From NCBI RefSeq assembly GCF_003248505.1, contig NZ_QFOA01000023.1, positions 1 through 41,131 on the forward strand: a DNA stretch of 41,131 nt, written 5' to 3'. The notes below the pieces were generated by a model. It saw only the letters and a program-made list of their open reading frames with translations. It was not told where the DNA came from and searched no databases. This document shows positions 8,601 to 18,130 of this stretch, in pieces. The stretch is from Sphingobium sp. Lineage in GTDB: Bacteria > Pseudomonadota > Alphaproteobacteria > Sphingomonadales > Sphingomonadaceae. Each line of letters opens with the position of its first letter. The first letter of the stretch is position 1. A program made the translations under genes and the position numbers.

Positions 8601-8939
8601 ATGGCTGACGAATCCAAACCCGTCTATCTCCGCCTTCGAGAGATCATCGCCGCGTCCATACTGGATGGCGAATTTTCCGATGGAGACCTTCTCCCCTCCG
8701 TCCGCGCTTTTGCGGCAGCCCAAGGAGCCAATCCTCTTACCGTCGCCAAAGCCTATCAGAGTTTCCAGGACGACGGCATCGTCGTCGTGAAGCGCGGGGT
8801 CGGCATGTTCGTCGCCGATGGCGCGACGCGGCGGTTGAGACAGGCGGAACGCGAACGGTTCCTTGAAACCACATGGCCGCCCGTCGCCGCGCAGATGCGT
8901 CGGCTTGGCATACGGGTGGACGATCTCGCCAGCGCCTAA
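8601..8939 (+). CDS. Short GntR-family transcriptional regulator (YtrA type)
   Basis: A 112-residue regulator with an N-terminal GntR winged helix-turn-helix: PVYLRLREIIAASILDGEFSDGDLLPSVRAFAAAQGANPLTVAKAYQSFQDDGIVVVKRGVGMFV at about 7-72. It is followed by only 40 residues of helical tail. The lack of a large effector domain and the LPSVRxFA...NPxTVxKAYQ pattern fit the YtrA subfamily. That subfamily usually sits next to ABC transporter genes, and none is present here; the neighbours are a nitroreductase upstream and lpdA downstream on the other strand. Its effector is unknown. It may autoregulate through the palindrome at 8553-8562 (inference). A bidirectional terminator follows. Confidence 0.92.
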   Translation: MADESKPVYLRLREIIAASILDGEFSDGDLLPSVRAFAAAQGANPLTVAKAYQSFQDDGIVVVKRGVGMFVADGATRRLRQAERERFLETTWPPVAAQMRRLGIRVDDLASA

Positions 8940-8970
8940 ACACGGGCAGCACATTCTTACCACGTCAACG

Positions 8971-9002
8971 AAAAAGGCCCCCGTGGAAACGGAGGCCTTT
9001 TT
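8971..9002. terminator. Bidirectional intrinsic terminator
   Basis: AAAAAGGCC (8971-8979) pairs with GGCCTTTTT (8994-9002), with an inner CCGT/ACGG stem and a short GGAA loop. The A and T runs on either side make it work in both directions. It separates the GntR gene (plus) from lpdA (minus), marking the 3' end of the TCA block. Confidence 0.9.
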
Positions 9003-9025
9003 GCTTTGCGTCGAACGGAAGCCGA

Positions 9026-10426
9026 TCACATGTGGATCGGCTTGCCGGTTACGGCCATGGCCGCTTCCTTGATCGCTTCGCTATGCGTCGGGTGCGCGTG
9101 GCAGGTGTAAGCGATATCCTCGCTCGACGCGCCGAACTCCATGGCCTGCGCAGCTTGCGCGATCATCGTCCCCGCCGGCGTCGCGATAATCCACACCCCC
9201 AGCACCTTGTCCGTCTCGGCATCCGCGATCACCTTGACGAAGCCATCGGGCTCATGGTTGGTTTTGGCGCGGCTGTTCGCCATCATCGGGAATTTGCCGA
9301 CCTTGATCGCGCCCTTTTCCTTCGCGGCTTCTTCGGTCAGCCCCACGCCTGCGATTTCAGGCTTGGTGTAGACCACCGACGGGATCACATCATGGTTCAC
9401 GATCCCGGTGAGACCCGCAATATTCTCGGCCACCGCGATGCCTTCGTCCTCGGCCTTGTGGGCAAGCATCTGGCCGGGCACCACATCGCCGATCGCCCAG
9501 ACACCCGACGCCTTGGTCGCGAAGTCATGATCGATCTCTATCTGCCCGCGCTGGTTGACTTCCAGTCCGACCTTGTCGAGGCCCAAGCCCTCAGTGTTCG
9601 GGCGGCGACCGATAGATACCAGCACGACATCCGCCTCGATCGTTTCTGCCTCTCCACCGGCTGCCGGCTCAACCGTCAGCCTGACGCCATCGCCCGCGAC
9701 TTCGGCGCTCGTGACCTTCGTGCTGAGCTTATATTCAAAGCCCTGCTTCTTGAAAATCTTGTTCGCTTCCTTGCGGACTTCGCCGTCCATCCCGGGCAGG
9801 ATCTGATCGAGATATTCGACCACCGTCACCTTCGCGCCCAGGCGCCGCCAGACGCTGCCCAGTTCCAGCCCAATGACGCCGCCGCCGACGACGACGAGAT
9901 GGCCGGGCACCTCGCTCAGTTCGAGAGCGCCCGTCGAATCGACGATCTTGCCGCCCGCATTATCGACAACAACGCCGGGAAGCGGCGTGACGGAGGAGCC
10001 GGTCGCGATGACGATATTCTTCGCCGTCACCTTCTCCCCGTTCACTTCGACCGTGTTTGCGCCGGTGAAGGTCGCAAGCCCCTTCAACCACGTCACCTTG
10101 TTCTTCTTGAACAGGAACTCGATGCCGCCGGTCAGCCCCTTGACGGCGTCGATCCGCTGCCCCTGCATCGTCGACAGATCGAGGCTCATGGAATCGATCT
10201 TCACGCCAAGCTTTGCAAGCGTGCCGTTGGCCGCTTCGTCATACAATTCAGACGCGTGCAGCATCGCCTTCGAAGGGATGCACCCGACGTTAAGGCATGT
10301 GCCGCCCAATGTCTCCCGGCTTTCGGCGCAAGCGGTCTTAAGGCCGAGTTGCGCCGCACGGATCGCAGCGACATAACCGCCCGGTCCGGCACCGATCACA
10401 AGGACGTCATAATTGAAATCAGCCAT
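9026..10426 (-). CDS. lpdA: Dihydrolipoyl dehydrogenase, E3 of 2-oxoglutarate dehydrogenase
   Basis: A 466-residue flavoprotein that reoxidises dihydrolipoamide on the E2 subunit with NAD+. It has the FAD-binding GAGPGG at 12-17, the redox-active disulfide C44/C49 in GGTCLNVGCIPSK, a second dinucleotide motif GGGVIGLELGSVW, the FAD motif VWAIGDVV, and the C-terminal active-site HPTHSE with H445 and E450. It starts at an ATG and lies 26 bp after sucB, as the last gene of sucAB-lpdA. The position makes it the dedicated E3 of the 2-oxoglutarate complex. Other E3 copies serving pyruvate dehydrogenase may exist elsewhere. Confidence 0.97.
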   Translation of the reverse strand: MADFNYDVLVIGAGPGGYVAAIRAAQLGLKTACAESRETLGGTCLNVGCIPSKAMLHASELYDEAANGTLAKLGVKIDSMSLDLSTMQGQRIDAVKGLTGGIEFLFKKNKVTWLKGLATFTGANTVEVNGEKVTAKNIVIATGSSVTPLPGVVVDNAGGKIVDSTGALELSEVPGHLVVVGGGVIGLELGSVWRRLGAKVTVVEYLDQILPGMDGEVRKEANKIFKKQGFEYKLSTKVTSAEVAGDGVRLTVEPAAGGEAETIEADVVLVSIGRRPNTEGLGLDKVGLEVNQRGQIEIDHDFATKASGVWAIGDVVPGQMLAHKAEDEGIAVAENIAGLTGIVNHDVIPSVVYTKPEIAGVGLTEEAAKEKGAIKVGKFPMMANSRAKTNHEPDGFVKVIADAETDKVLGVWIIATPAGTMIAQAAQAMEFGASSEDIAYTCHAHPTHSEAIKEAAMAVTGKPIHM

Positions 10427-10452
10427 GGTATTTGGTCCTCTGGCTCTTGAAC

Positions 10453-11709
<1,257 letters not shown>

Positions 11710-11717
11710 GAGCTGGT

Positions 11718-14525
11718 TCAGCCTTTCTTCTGGCGACGGATTTCTTCACGAACGCTGTGACCCAGCGCATCGGCGACGAGTGCCCCCTGTTCGGACACAT
11801 GGCGCGAGGCGAGGCCCGTGGCGGGCGAGGCAGAGGCCTTGCGTCCGGCGTAGCGGGCGCGCATCGGGGCCTTGCCGGCCTTCGCCAGCGCTTCCTCGAT
11901 ATAGGGTTCCACAAAGAACCACGCGCCGTTGTTGCGCGGCTCTTCCTGACACCAGACGACGTCTTCCAACGCGGTCATCCGTTCGATCCGGGCGGCAAGC
12001 GCATCGGTCGCGAACGGATAAATCTGCTCCATGCGGACGATCTGCACATCGCTGTCGCCTGCCGCATCGCGCGCGTCGGACAGGTCGTAAAAGACCTTGC
12101 CCGAACACAGCACCAATCGCTTGGTCTGCACGTCCGCCGCCCCATTGGGATCGGACAGGATGCGCTTGAACTGCGTGTCGCCCAGAAAATCCTCGGCCTT
12201 GCTGACCGCACCCTTATGTCGCAGCAACGATTTGGGCGCCATGATGATCAACGGCTTGCGGAACGGACGCAGCATCTGGCGGCGAAGCGCGTGGAAATAA
12301 TTCGCCGGCGTTGTAATGTTGGCGACCTGGATATTTCCTTCGGCGCAAAGCTGGAGATATCGTTCCAGACGCGCCGAGCTATGTTCCGGCCCCTGCCCTT
12401 CGTAGCCGTGCGGCAACAGGCAGACGAGACCGTTGGAACGCAGCCACTTCGTTTCCGACGAGGCGATATACTGGTCGAAGATGATCTGCGCGCCATTGGC
12501 GAAATCGCCGAACTGCGCTTCCCAGATGACCAGACTTTTGGGGTCCGCCAGCGCAAAGCCATATTCGAAACCCAGCACGCCATATTCGGACAAGGGCGAA
12601 TCGAGCACTTCCAACCGGCCATGCGGCACGGTCGAGAGCGGGATATACTTTTTTTCGCTGTCCTGATCGGTCCAAACGGCATGACGCTGACTAAAGGTGC
12701 CACGCCCGGAGTCCTGCCCCGAAAGACGAACGCCATAACCTTCCGACAACAGCGATCCGAAGGCCAGCGCCTCACCGGTAGCCCAGTCGAAATTCTCGCC
12801 GGTCCTGAACATCTCCGCCTTCGCGTCGAGCACGCGCTTCAACGTCTTGTGAACGTTGAGGCCTTCGGGGACCGTGGTCAATGTCTTGCCGAGGCTGTCG
12901 AACAGCTTGCCGCTGATCGCGGATTCCACGCTCTGGCGCGCGGTTTCGGCGTCGGCAGGTTTGTGTAGCCCCGACCAGCGACCGGCGAACCAGTCGGCCT
13001 TGTTGGCCTTGTAGCTCTTGGCTGCCTCGAACTCCTCTTCCAGATGCGCGACGAAGCTGTCGGTTGTCTGGCCGATAAAGCCATCGTCGATCACGCCTTC
13101 GGCCTTAAGACGAGCGGCGTAGACATCGCTGACCGGCGGATGCTGACGGATTTCCTTGTACATCAGCGGCTGCGTGAAGCCAGGCTCGTCACCCTCGTTA
13201 TGACCGAAGCGGCGATAGCACCACATGTCGATGACAACATCGCGATGGAAGGTCTGGCGATATTCCATCGCCAGCTTGCATGCGAAGGTCACGGCCTCGG
13301 GGTCGTCGCCGTTGACGTGCAGGATCGGCGCCTGGACGCCCTTTGCAACGTCACTCGGATAGGGCGAACCGCGCGAGAATTGCGGGCTGGTGGTAAAACC
13401 GATCTGGTTGTTGACAACGAAGTGGACACATCCACCGGTGTTGTAGCCCGGGACGCCCGAAAAGCCGAAGCATTCCCAGACGATACCCTGCCCTGCGAAG
13501 GCAGCGTCGCCATGGATCAGAACGGGAAGCACCTGCTCATGCTTGCCAAGGTCGTCGCGGAACGTTTGCTGCGCGCGGACCTTGCCCAGAACCACCGGAT
13601 CGACGGTTTCGAGGTGGGATGGATTGGGAACCAGCGACATGTGGACCTTGACACCGTCGAACTCGCGATCAGTAGAGGTGCCGAGGTGATATTTCACGTC
13701 GCCCGATCCACCGACGTCTTCGGGATTAGCGGTGCCGCCCGAAAATTCGTGGAAGATGACGCGAAAGCCCTTGGCCATCACATTGGCCAGCACATTGAGG
13801 CGGCCGCGATGGGCCATGCCGAAGACGATCTCGCGCACGCCCGACTGACCGCCATATTTGATGACGGCTTCGAGCGCGGGGATCATCGATTCACCACCGT
13901 CGAGCCCAAAGCGCTTGGTGCCGACATATTTGCGGCCCAGGAACTTCTCATACTGCTCGGCCTGGATGACCTTGGCCATGATCGCCTTCTTGCCCTCGGG
14001 CGTGAAGATGATCTCCTTGTCCTTGCCTTCCATCCGCTCCTGAAGGAAGCGGCGTTCCTCCACGTCGGCGATATGCATATATTCCAAGCCGACATTGCCG
14101 CAATAATTGGCGCGCAGGATCGACACGATTTCCGCGACGGTGCCGTATTGCAGACCCAGGGTACCGCCGAGGTAGATCTTCTTGGCGGGGTCGGTCAGGC
14201 CGTGATATTCTGGCGTCAGATCGGCGGGGATGTCCCGCTTCGCCAAGCCCAGCGGATCGAGATTGGCAGCGAGATGTCCACGCACCCGATAGGTCCGGAT
14301 CAGCATCTGCGCACGGATCGCGTCGTCGGCGGCGGCCACCGCGTCGGCATCGGAGACGGCCTTGCCCGCGCCCTTTGCCGCCGCTTTCACGGCGACCTGC
14401 ATCTGAGTGGGGTCAAGCGCCCCGGTCAGATCGTCCGTGTCCGTCAGCGGCCAATTGTCACGCGCCCAACTCGGACCGCGCTCAACCTCGAATTCCTGGT
14501 TCTCGTAACCCATCATCTGTCCCAT
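11718..14525 (-). CDS. sucA: 2-oxoglutarate dehydrogenase E1 component
   Basis: A 935-residue thiamine-diphosphate enzyme that decarboxylates 2-oxoglutarate and succinylates E2; E. coli SucA is 933 residues. Visible landmarks are the N-terminal E2-contact region, HRGRLNVLANVMAKGF, the ThDP-binding GDAAFAGQG...NNQIGFTTSP, WCYRRFGHNEGDEP, and the transketolase-like C-terminal half (SQRHAVW, HGYEGQGPEHSSARLERYL). The start may be the ATG at 14525 or one of the internal Met codons 4-5, since GGGACAG precedes the latter like a ribosome site. A 77-bp gap with a strong hairpin separates it from sucD. Confidence 0.98.
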   Translation of the reverse strand: MGQMMGYENQEFEVERGPSWARDNWPLTDTDDLTGALDPTQMQVAVKAAAKGAGKAVSDADAVAAADDAIRAQMLIRTYRVRGHLAANLDPLGLAKRDIPADLTPEYHGLTDPAKKIYLGGTLGLQYGTVAEIVSILRANYCGNVGLEYMHIADVEERRFLQERMEGKDKEIIFTPEGKKAIMAKVIQAEQYEKFLGRKYVGTKRFGLDGGESMIPALEAVIKYGGQSGVREIVFGMAHRGRLNVLANVMAKGFRVIFHEFSGGTANPEDVGGSGDVKYHLGTSTDREFDGVKVHMSLVPNPSHLETVDPVVLGKVRAQQTFRDDLGKHEQVLPVLIHGDAAFAGQGIVWECFGFSGVPGYNTGGCVHFVVNNQIGFTTSPQFSRGSPYPSDVAKGVQAPILHVNGDDPEAVTFACKLAMEYRQTFHRDVVIDMWCYRRFGHNEGDEPGFTQPLMYKEIRQHPPVSDVYAARLKAEGVIDDGFIGQTTDSFVAHLEEEFEAAKSYKANKADWFAGRWSGLHKPADAETARQSVESAISGKLFDSLGKTLTTVPEGLNVHKTLKRVLDAKAEMFRTGENFDWATGEALAFGSLLSEGYGVRLSGQDSGRGTFSQRHAVWTDQDSEKKYIPLSTVPHGRLEVLDSPLSEYGVLGFEYGFALADPKSLVIWEAQFGDFANGAQIIFDQYIASSETKWLRSNGLVCLLPHGYEGQGPEHSSARLERYLQLCAEGNIQVANITTPANYFHALRRQMLRPFRKPLIIMAPKSLLRHKGAVSKAEDFLGDTQFKRILSDPNGAADVQTKRLVLCSGKVFYDLSDARDAAGDSDVQIVRMEQIYPFATDALAARIERMTALEDVVWCQEEPRNNGAWFFVEPYIEEALAKAGKAPMRARYAGRKASASPATGLASRHVSEQGALVADALGHSVREEIRRQKKG

Positions 14526-14558
14526 CTGAGCCGCGTGCAGTCGCGGAAGCGGGAGAAA

Positions 14559-14582
14559 GCGGCCGGGGTGCAGCCCGGCCGC
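14559..14582 (-). terminator. Hairpin between sucD and sucA, possible attenuator
   Basis: GCGGCCGGG (14559-14567) and CCCGGCCGC (14574-14582) form a perfect 9-bp stem with a 6-nt loop. On the transcribed minus strand it is followed by only TTTCTCCC, so it would be a weak or partial terminator, or an mRNA-stabilising stem. It lies in the 77-bp gap between sucD and sucA. Confidence 0.5.
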
Positions 14583-14602
14583 GTTTATATGTAGGAGTTA
14601 TC

Positions 14603-15487
14603 TTACCCCTTCAAGACCTCGACCAGCGTCGAGCCGAGCTCGGACGGGCTGGCTGCGACCTTGATCCCGGCCGCTTCCATCGCCGCGATCTTGCTTTCGG
14701 CGTCGCCTTTGCCGCCCGACACGATCGCGCCGGCATGACCCATGCGACGGCCCGGAGGCGCCGTGCGACCGGCGATGAAGCCGGCCATCGGCTTCTTGCG
14801 GCCCTTCTTGGCCTCATCGATCAGGAATTGCGCCGCCTGTTCTTCCGCGTCGCCGCCGATCTCGCCGATCATGATGATCGATTCGGTCGCGTCGTCGGCC
14901 AGGAACAATTCCAGCACGTCGATGAAGTTGGTACCGTTGACAGGATCGCCACCGATGCCGACAGCCGTGGTCTGGCCCAGACCCGCATTGGTCGTTTGGA
15001 AAACCGCTTCATAGGTCAGCGTGCCGGAACGCGACACGACGCCGACCGAACCCTTGGAAAAGATCGAACCGGGCATGATGCCGATCTTGCATTCGTCGGG
15101 GGTCAGCACGCCGGGGCAGTTCGGGCCGATCAGGCGCGACTTGCTGCCCGACAGCGCCCGCTTCACGCGAACCATGTCGAGTACCGGGATGCCCTCGGTA
15201 ATGCAGACAATCAGAGGGATTTCCGCATCGATCGCTTCCAGGATCGAGTCGGCTGCGAACGGCGGCGGTACGTAGATAACCGATGCGTCGGCACCGGTCT
15301 TGCTCTTGGCTTCGGCAACCGTATCGAACATCGGCAGGCCGATATGCGTAGTACCGCCCTTGCCCGGCGTCACGCCGCCGACCATCTGCGTGCCATAGGC
15401 CAGCGCCTGTTCGGTATGGAAGGTGCCCGTGGCACCGGTCATGCCCTGGGTGATGACCTTGGTGTTCTTGTTCACCAGAATGGACAT
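14603..15487 (-). CDS. sucD: Succinate-CoA ligase alpha subunit
   Basis: A 294-residue subunit that, with SucC, makes succinate, CoA and ATP/GTP from succinyl-CoA. The CoA-binding Rossmann region begins TQGMTGATGTFHTEQALAYGT (14-34). The phosphorylated histidine is H251 in GRRMGHAGAIVSGG, and GPNCPGVLTPDE is present. The ATG at 15487 has AAGGGAC 6 nt upstream and gives normal length; the frame runs 22 codons further without support. The beta-subunit gene sucC is not next to it, which is unusual compared with sucCD operons. It is flanked by hairpin-bearing gaps on both sides. Confidence 0.97.
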   Translation of the reverse strand: MSILVNKNTKVITQGMTGATGTFHTEQALAYGTQMVGGVTPGKGGTTHIGLPMFDTVAEAKSKTGADASVIYVPPPFAADSILEAIDAEIPLIVCITEGIPVLDMVRVKRALSGSKSRLIGPNCPGVLTPDECKIGIMPGSIFSKGSVGVVSRSGTLTYEAVFQTTNAGLGQTTAVGIGGDPVNGTNFIDVLELFLADDATESIIMIGEIGGDAEEQAAQFLIDEAKKGRKKPMAGFIAGRTAPPGRRMGHAGAIVSGGKGDAESKIAAMEAAGIKVAASPSELGSTLVEVLKG

Positions 15488-15531
15488 ATATTGTCCCTTT
15501 ATTTCCGTGGACGTGGCACTTGGTCGAAAAG

Positions 15532-15570
15532 CGTTACGCCCCAGGCTGCGCACTTACCTGAGGCGTAACG
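15532..15570 (-). terminator. Hairpin between mdh and sucD, possible attenuator
   Basis: CGTTACGCC (15532-15540) pairs perfectly with GGCGTAACG (15562-15570), with an inner CAGG/CCTG stem. On the transcribed strand the stem is followed by CTTTTCG, a short T tract. It looks like a leaky terminator or processing site that could lower sucD-sucAB expression relative to mdh (inference). Confidence 0.5.
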
Positions 15571-15583
15571 GTGCAGGATTAGA

Positions 15584-16546
15584 TCAGGAGAGCGAGGAAT
15601 CGATGCCCTTGCATGCGACGAGCAGTTCCTTGACCGCATCGACCGACACCTGAAGATTGGCCTTCGCTTCGTCGTCCAGCTTGATCTCGACGATCTGCTC
15701 GACGCCGTCCTTGCCGATGATGACTGGGACACCGACATACAGGCCGTCCAGGCCGTATTTGCCGTCGACGAAGGCCGCGCAGGGCAGCAAACGCTTCTGA
15801 TCGTAGAGATAGGCTTCTGCCATGGCGATGCCGCTGGTGGCGGGGGCGTAATAGGCCGAACCGGTCTTGAGCAGGCCGACGATCTCGCCGCCGCCCGAAC
15901 GAGTGCGGGCGACGATGGCATCGATGCGCTCCTTCGTCGAGCGGCCCTGCTCGATCAGGTCGGGAACAGGGATACCCGACACCGTCGAATACTGGACGAC
16001 CGGCACCATGGTGTCGCCATGACCGCCCAGGACGAAGGTGTTCACGTCCTTCACCGACACGTCGAATTCTTCGGCGATGAAATGGCTGAACCGCGCCGAG
16101 TCCAGCACGCCCGCCATGCCGACGACCTTGTTGTGCGGCAGGCCCGAAAATTCGCGCAGCGCCCACACCATCGCGTCGAGCGGGTTGGTGATGCAAATGA
16201 CGAAGGCGTCGGGAGCGTTGGCCTTGATGCCCTCACCCACGGCCTTCATAACCTTGAGGTTGATGCCGAGAAGGTCGTCGCGGCTCATGCCCGGCTTACG
16301 AGCGACGCCCGCGGTGACGATGATCACGTCAGCGCCTGCAATGTCGGCATAGTCGTTGGAACCGGTGATCTTCGCATCGAACCCTTCGACCGGGCCGCAC
16401 TGGCTAAGGTCGAGTGCCTTGCCCTGAGGAACACCCTCCGCCACGTCGAACAGGACGATGTCGCCCAAGCCCTTGAGCGCCGCCAGGTGCGCCAGCGTGC
16501 CGCCGATATTACCAGCGCCGATCAGCGCGATCTTTTTCCGGGCCAT
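15584..16546 (-). CDS. mdh: Malate dehydrogenase (LDH-like type)
   Basis: A 320-residue NAD-dependent enzyme that oxidises malate to oxaloacetate. The NAD site is GAGNIGGT (10-17). Substrate arginines are in VARKPGMSRDD (R83, R89), with D149 and R152 in VLDSARFS and the proton-relay H176 in LGGHGDTMVP. The sequence belongs to the lactate-dehydrogenase-like MDH group common in alphaproteobacteria. The ATG at 16546 is preceded by GGAGGA; a TTG six codons earlier is less likely because it would use up that site. It is the first gene after a 471-bp spacer, so it probably has its own promoter. Confidence 0.97.
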   Translation of the reverse strand: MARKKIALIGAGNIGGTLAHLAALKGLGDIVLFDVAEGVPQGKALDLSQCGPVEGFDAKITGSNDYADIAGADVIIVTAGVARKPGMSRDDLLGINLKVMKAVGEGIKANAPDAFVICITNPLDAMVWALREFSGLPHNKVVGMAGVLDSARFSHFIAEEFDVSVKDVNTFVLGGHGDTMVPVVQYSTVSGIPVPDLIEQGRSTKERIDAIVARTRSGGGEIVGLLKTGSAYYAPATSGIAMAEAYLYDQKRLLPCAAFVDGKYGLDGLYVGVPVIIGKDGVEQIVEIKLDDEAKANLQVSVDAVKELLVACKGIDSSLS

Positions 16547-16648
16547 ATACGTGTCATCCTCCAAGTCATGACTATTGGAATGACGGCCCGCCTACGCCCA
16601 TCGTGCGGGGGTTTCAACCTCGGAAATCCTAGGGATCATAATTATCTT

Positions 16649-16669
16649 TGCAATTAGTTCGCAATTGCA
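16649..16669. promoter_or_regulatory. Fur-like box upstream of mdh
   Basis: TGCAATT (16649-16655) and AATTGCA (16663-16669) form a perfect 7-bp inverted repeat with a 7-nt spacer, in the most AT-rich part of the spacer, about 100 bp before the mdh start. The TTGCAATT...AATTGCA form resembles iron-regulator (Fur) sites I know from alphaproteobacterial promoters. The only properly placed downstream gene is mdh on the minus strand. Identity of the binding protein is inference. Confidence 0.5.
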
Positions 16670-16741
16670 TTAGAGAGTGTGAACAGCCTGTTGCTCGCCG
16701 GCTCCTACCCTGGCCGCGGGCCATCCCTGCAGCGCTACCCT

Positions 16742-16774
16742 GCCGGGCGCCTTTCTCCTCGGGAGGCGCCCGGC
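16742..16774. other. Strong 10-bp hairpin in the mdh upstream region
   Basis: GCCGGGCGCC (16742-16751) and GGCGCCCGGC (16765-16774) are perfect complements with a 13-nt loop. No T run follows on either strand, so it is not a classical terminator. On the minus strand the loop region contains GAGGAG, a ribosome-site-like sequence that is not followed by a start codon. It may end the zapE transcript or lie in an mdh leader. Confidence 0.5.
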
Positions 16775-17017
16775 CTCTTAAAGCTGCCCCAAACGCCCTA
16801 TTCGATGCGGTAGACTTTACACCATGGACCGCGGCGAACCGCCATACAATTCGGGCGGAAACGCCTACGCAGGCCATCGTACCGGGTTAAAGCGGAAGAT
16901 GATAATGCAGCGCCGGATCGGCGATGCGATGTGGATAGGGCGCTTGATCGTTCGCCTTTGTAGTAGGCAAGCTACCGGATTTCGTCACAAACTGCGCCAC
17001 GCACGTCCTAGGACGCG

Positions 17018-18130
17018 TTATCGGGAGCCGTGGCCCAGCGCCAAATAATCGTCCGACTGCATTTCCATCAGGCGCGACACAGTGCGTTCGAATTCGAATG
17101 CCCCATCCCCTGCGGGATAAAGCCGTGCCGGGGCAGCGTCGGCGGCAGCCAACAACTTGACCTTATATTCGTAGAGCGAATCGATCAGCGTGACGAAACG
17201 CGCCGCCTCATTGCGTTTTTCGGGGCTCAGGACCGGAATGCCGACGATGATGACGGTGTGATATTTCCGCGCGATCGCCAGATAATCGGGCGCGCCCCGC
17301 GCCTCTTCGCACAATCGCTTGAAGGAAAAGACCGCCACGCCCTTCAGGCTCTTGGGCACATGAAGCGTCCGACCACCCTGCACGGGAACATCCTCGGACG
17401 GCACGCGGGCGCGATCTTCCACCGAAAAATCGGTCAGCCGGAAGAAGGCGTCGGAAAGGGCCTTCGTCGCGTCGGGTCCATTGGGGCAATGCCAAAGCAA
17501 GGCGTCGCCCAGCCTGTCGCGCCGGTAATCCGTTGGCCCGTTGAGGCTCAGCACGTCGAGTTTCGCCTTGATGAGGTCGATAAACGGCAGGAAGAGCTGC
17601 CGGTTGAGCCCGTCCTTATAAAGATCGTCCGGCACGCGATTGGATGTCGTGACGATCGTCACGCGTTTGTCGAGTAAGCCGGTGAACAGCCGCGACATGA
17701 TCGCGGCATCCGCCATGTTGTTCACCACCATCTCGTCGAAGCAGAGCAGCCGCGCGTCCTCCGCCAGCGATTCGACGACCGGCGGAATGGGATCGCCGCT
17801 CTCGCTCTTGCGGGCCTCCGCGAGCCGGGCGTGGACATCCAGCATGAACTCGTGGAAATGCGCCCGCTTCTTGCGCTGAACCTGAACGCAATCGAAGAAC
17901 AGGTCCATCAGCATCGATTTGCCGCGACCCACGCCACCCCACATATAGAGGCCGCGCGGCGGTTCGGGCGCTTTGCGTAAAAGCTTCCACAATGTCGATC
18001 CGCGCATAGGCGTGGATTCAAGGTCCCGTTGCAACCGGTCGAGCCTCTCTGCAACGGCACGCTGGTCCGGGTCGGGCCGCAACTCTCCGCCTTCGACCAA
18101 GGCGTCATAGCGGGAAAGGACGGCGCTCAT
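17018..18130 (-). CDS. zapE: ZapE/AFG1 family ATPase
   Basis: A 370-residue AFG1-like P-loop ATPase. In E. coli ZapE associates with the division ring; mitochondrial AFG1/LACE1 is tied to respiratory-complex quality control, which fits its place beside sdhB. The Walker A motif GGVGRGKS is at 65-72, preceded by GLYMWG, and the Walker B LLCFDEMVV follows. SRVP-type sensor TTSNRVPDDLYKDGLNRQLFLPFI is clear. The ATG at 18130 overlaps the stop of the upstream thioesterase gene by ATGA, which sets the start over the longer frame to 18253. It lacks signal or membrane segments. Confidence 0.95.
   Translation of the reverse strand: MSAVLSRYDALVEGGELRPDPDQRAVAERLDRLQRDLESTPMRGSTLWKLLRKAPEPPRGLYMWGGVGRGKSMLMDLFFDCVQVQRKKRAHFHEFMLDVHARLAEARKSESGDPIPPVVESLAEDARLLCFDEMVVNNMADAAIMSRLFTGLLDKRVTIVTTSNRVPDDLYKDGLNRQLFLPFIDLIKAKLDVLSLNGPTDYRRDRLGDALLWHCPNGPDATKALSDAFFRLTDFSVEDRARVPSEDVPVQGGRTLHVPKSLKGVAVFSFKRLCEEARGAPDYLAIARKYHTVIIVGIPVLSPEKRNEAARFVTLIDSLYEYKVKLLAAADAAPARLYPAGDGAFEFERTVSRLMEMQSDDYLALGHGSR

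Larger units (their letters stand above)
16547..17017. other. 471-bp spacer between zapE and mdh
   Basis: No convincing gene is present; short frames here lack ribosome sites and family features. It contains a Fur-like inverted repeat at 16649-16669, a perfect 10-bp hairpin at 16742-16774, and a CGTCCTAGGACG palindrome at 17004-17015 just after the zapE stop. The mdh promoter is expected in the AT-rich stretch around 16630-16680. Confidence 0.7.

Noticed and set aside
8873..10450. 525-codon plus-strand frame opposite lpdA
   Set aside because: Antisense to a fully recognised dihydrolipoyl dehydrogenase and overlapping the GntR gene end and the terminator; no domain features.
13044..14594. 516-codon plus-strand frame opposite sucA
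   Set aside because: Antisense shadow of a conserved E1 gene; no ribosome site or domain.
16629..16877. 82-codon minus-strand frame and 80-codon plus-strand frame in the mdh spacer
   Set aside because: No ribosome sites, Arg-rich low-complexity composition, and both run through the hairpin and the Fur-like site.
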